A stretch of 9,044 nt of DNA from Verrucomicrobia bacterium 12-59-8 (GTDB lineage Bacteria > Verrucomicrobiota > Verrucomicrobiae > Verrucomicrobiales > Verrucomicrobiaceae): contig NCCR01000054.1 of NCBI GenBank assembly GCA_002279765.1, forward strand, positions 45,134-54,177, given 5' to 3'. The notes under the pieces were generated by a model that saw nothing but the letters and a program-made list of their open reading frames with translations, was not told where the DNA came from and did no database searches. Numbering within the stretch: position 1 is the stretch's first letter; every line of letters starts with the position of its first letter. This document shows, piece after piece, positions 7,436-9,044 of this stretch. A program made the position numbers and the translations under genes.

Positions 7436-7443
7436 ATTTTATA
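7436..7443 (-). promoter_or_regulatory. Possible -10 element of a promoter for the kinase-regulator operon
   Basis: The minus strand reads TATAAAAT here, within an AT-rich patch (about 7401-7460) between the terminator hairpin and the kinase start. It resembles a sigma-70 -10 box and would give a leader of roughly 40 nt. No good -35 is found 16-18 bp upstream, where the terminator stem lies, so the call is weak. Confidence 0.25.
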
Positions 7444-7451
7444 AAAACCAT

Positions 7452-7486
7452 AAAAAGAACCAGGGCGGACTTTTCGAGTCCGCCCC
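7452..7486 (-). terminator. Intrinsic terminator on the minus strand upstream of the kinase gene
   Basis: On the minus strand, GGGCGGACT and AGTCCGCCC pair as a perfect 9-bp GC-rich stem (7463-7471 with 7477-7485) around a 5-nt loop. A T-rich tract (TTCTTTTT) begins three bases after the stem. This is a classic factor-independent terminator on that strand; on the plus strand no T-tract follows. It ends a transcript arriving from the right: either asd read-through (stop 220 nt away) or a short RNA made within the gap. It should also insulate the kinase operon from asd. Confidence 0.7.
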
Positions 7487-7596
7487 GGTGATTCGTAGAG
7501 TTTCCAACAGCCAGAAGGATAACCACACTTTAGAAATGGCTGATCAGGTCGTCCGGGGCCGATGCCGCGAGCCGTTGATCTGAAACAAAACTCCCA
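7462..7596 (-). ncRNA. Candidate small structured RNA ending at the terminator
   Basis: Folding the minus strand by hand gives a compact three-way junction. The closing helix is 7588-7593 with 7498-7503 (GAGTTT/AAACTC, plus a G-U pair at each end). Helix 2 is 7576-7580 with 7542-7546 (GATCA/TGATC), enclosing a GC-rich arm. Helix 3 is 7537-7541 with 7509-7513 (AGCCA/TGGCT) and abuts helix 2 with no unpaired base. The terminator hairpin follows about 12 nt later. The 5' end is not known. I recognise no standard class (not 6S, tmRNA, SRP RNA or RNase P RNA by their hallmark motifs). It could instead be structured asd 3' UTR or kinase leader. The helices are short, so chance pairing is possible. 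Confidence 0.33.
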
Positions 7597-7622
7597 CAGG
7601 GGAAAAAGAATGAGTCAGCAAG

Positions 7623-7651
7623 TTGTGAGTAGCTTGTAAGGAAGTTGTAAG
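7623..7651 (-). promoter_or_regulatory. Three 7-bp direct repeats at exact 11-bp spacing: candidate OmpR/PhoB-family operator
   Basis: On the minus strand the site reads CTTACAA, 4 bp, CTTACAA, 4 bp, CTCACAA; on the plus strand TTGTGAG (7623-7629), TTGTAAG (7634-7640) and TTGTAAG (7645-7651). The 11-bp period is about one helical turn, the layout bound head-to-tail by winged-helix regulators such as PhoB and B. subtilis PhoP, and the unit resembles the PhoP TTNACA element. The only regulator of that family in the window is encoded downstream at 5031-5714. A weak CATTCT at 7607-7612 could be a -10 for minus-strand transcription. The regulator assignment is inference. Confidence 0.45.
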
Positions 7652-7652
7652 C

Positions 7653-7673
7653 CTCCTTTTCCATCTAAAGGAG
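7653..7673 (-). repeat. 7-bp stem-loop downstream of asd
   Basis: CTCCTTT (7653-7659) and AAAGGAG (7667-7673) pair perfectly around a 7-nt loop, starting 31 nt after the asd stop in the minus-strand transcript. No T-tract follows on that strand, so it may protect the asd mRNA 3' end rather than terminate it. Confidence 0.35.
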
Positions 7674-7704
7674 TCAGGAATGCCCCCACCTCAAGTTTGC
7701 ACCC

Positions 7705-8730
<1,026 letters not shown>

Positions 8731-8770
8731 GGTATTCAACTAACGATGGGGTTGGTTCAAAGGGGCCGTC

Positions 8771-8798
8771 ATAGTAAAGCCTCACCCGTCTGATGCAA
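8771..8798 (-). promoter_or_regulatory. Weak candidate promoter for asd
   Basis: On the minus strand TTGCAT (8793-8798) and TACTAT (8771-8776) are separated by 16 bp and lie 41 bp upstream of the asd ATG. The match to sigma-70 boxes is three of six and four of six, so it is only a guess in the 189-bp gap (8731-8919). Confidence 0.22.
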
Positions 8799-8837
8799 GG
8801 GCCGGTAAGGGTGGAAGGGGCTGCGCCGCGCTCTTTC

Positions 8838-8863
8838 GACAACCTCGTGGCCGACGCGTTGTC
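8838..8863 (-). repeat. 6-bp inverted repeat in the region upstream of asd
   Basis: GACAAC (8838-8843) and GTTGTC (8858-8863) are perfect inverted copies, with a possible inner TCG/CGA pairing (8845-8847 with 8852-8854). It lies about 110 bp upstream of the asd start. It may be an operator or hairpin, or chance. Confidence 0.25.
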
Positions 8864-8890
8864 CATCCATTCCAACATTTTCCCCCGAGC

Positions 8891-8915
8891 CCGCGCGCAC
8901 GAGAAGCCGCGCGCA
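8891..8915 (-). repeat. Two CCGCGCGCA copies forming a GC-only hairpin just after the right-edge gene
   Basis: CCGCGCGCA occurs at 8891-8899 and 8907-8915. Because GCGCGC is self-complementary, the copies also pair as a 6-bp stem with a 10-nt loop, beginning 5-6 nt after the stop codon of the right-edge gene. No T-tract follows on the minus strand, so terminator function is uncertain. Confidence 0.3.
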
Positions 8916-8919
8916 TCTC

Positions 8920-9044
8920 CTACTGCGAAAACTCCTTGTCGATCGCATCCAGATACTTCGAGATCGGATCAGTCCGCGGCGGAAGCTCCTTCTTGATGAT
9001 CGCAGGCAAATTCAGAAAATCATCAAACTTGCCGGAGAGGCCGC
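8920..9044 (-). CDS. C-terminal 40 codons of an unidentified protein (5' end off the window)
   Basis: From the right edge the minus strand is open for 40 codons to a TAG at 8920-8922. The translated end contains FDDFLNLPAIIKKELPPRTD and then ISKYLDAIDKEFSQ. It reads as ordinary soluble protein with a probable terminal helix, and G/C is common at third codon positions as in neighbouring genes. A GC hairpin starts right after the stop, as expected at a gene end. I do not recognise the family. It is on the same strand as asd and ends 189 bp before the asd start. The frame is short, so some doubt remains that it is coding. Confidence 0.5.
   Translation of the reverse strand, partial: GLSGKFDDFLNLPAIIKKELPPRTDPISKYLDAIDKEFSQ

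Larger units (their letters stand above)
7391..7704. other. Gene-free 314-bp intergenic region with dense regulatory and RNA-like structure
   Basis: No convincing protein gene lies between the asd stop and the kinase start; both flanking genes are on the minus strand. In minus-strand order the region has a 7-bp hairpin just after asd, three direct repeats at 11-bp spacing, about 130 nt with mutually compatible RNA helices, a strong terminator hairpin with T-rich tail, an AT-rich patch, and an 8-bp inverted repeat touching the kinase start. These are listed separately. Confidence 0.7.

Noticed and set aside
7389..7583. Plus-strand 64-codon frame in the intergenic region
   Set aside because: It begins inside the kinase start region, crosses the terminator hairpin and has no motif or ribosome-binding site; both flanking genes are on the other strand.
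7651..7659. AAAGGAGGC on the minus strand, looking like a strong Shine-Dalgarno
   Set aside because: No ATG, GTG or TTG lies 5-12 nt downstream, and the bases form one arm of the hairpin behind asd.

Overview
The window looks like a chromosomal segment from a GC-rich Gram-negative bacterium. Two genes need a periplasm or cell envelope: a periplasmic glucan protein (OpgG family) with a signal peptide, and a membrane histidine kinase. Shine-Dalgarno sequences are mostly absent in front of the genes. Together with the gene styles this would fit the Verrucomicrobiota (Prosthecobacter-like), but that placement is inference from memory, not proof. There are no insertion sequences, tRNA or rRNA genes, CRISPR arrays or prophage genes; this is ordinary housekeeping chromosome.

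Layout. Positions 1-379 (minus) hold the N-terminal part of a membrane protein of DUF2238/YjdF type, running off the left edge. Divergent from it, on the plus strand, is a tight three-gene run at 478-3874: opgG, rsgA (a ribosome-assembly GTPase that overlaps opgG by 13 bp) and an RsuA/RluB/E/F-family pseudouridine synthase 8 nt further on. The minus strand then carries an M19 (renal-dipeptidase-type) metallopeptidase at 3904-4980, convergent with the synthase. Next come an OmpR-family response regulator (5031-5714) and its histidine kinase (5711-7390). Kinase and regulator overlap by 4 bp (ATGA), and all three genes read in the order kinase, regulator, dipeptidase. Further right is asd (aspartate-semialdehyde dehydrogenase, 7705-8730, minus), and at the right edge the last 40 codons of an unidentified minus-strand gene.

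The most interesting part is the 314-bp gene-free stretch 7391-7704 between asd and the kinase. It contains, in minus-strand order: a 7-bp hairpin behind asd; three 7-bp direct repeats spaced exactly 11 bp (the layout bound by PhoB/OmpR/PhoP-type regulators); about 130 nt that fold by hand into a three-way junction; a strong 9-bp hairpin followed by a T-rich tract (intrinsic terminator); an AT-rich patch; and a perfect 8-bp inverted repeat ending 1 nt before the kinase start codon. A reasonable working model is a small structured RNA, possibly controlled by the adjacent two-component system, lying upstream of that system. The RNA and its regulation are inference; the repeats and hairpins are directly visible.
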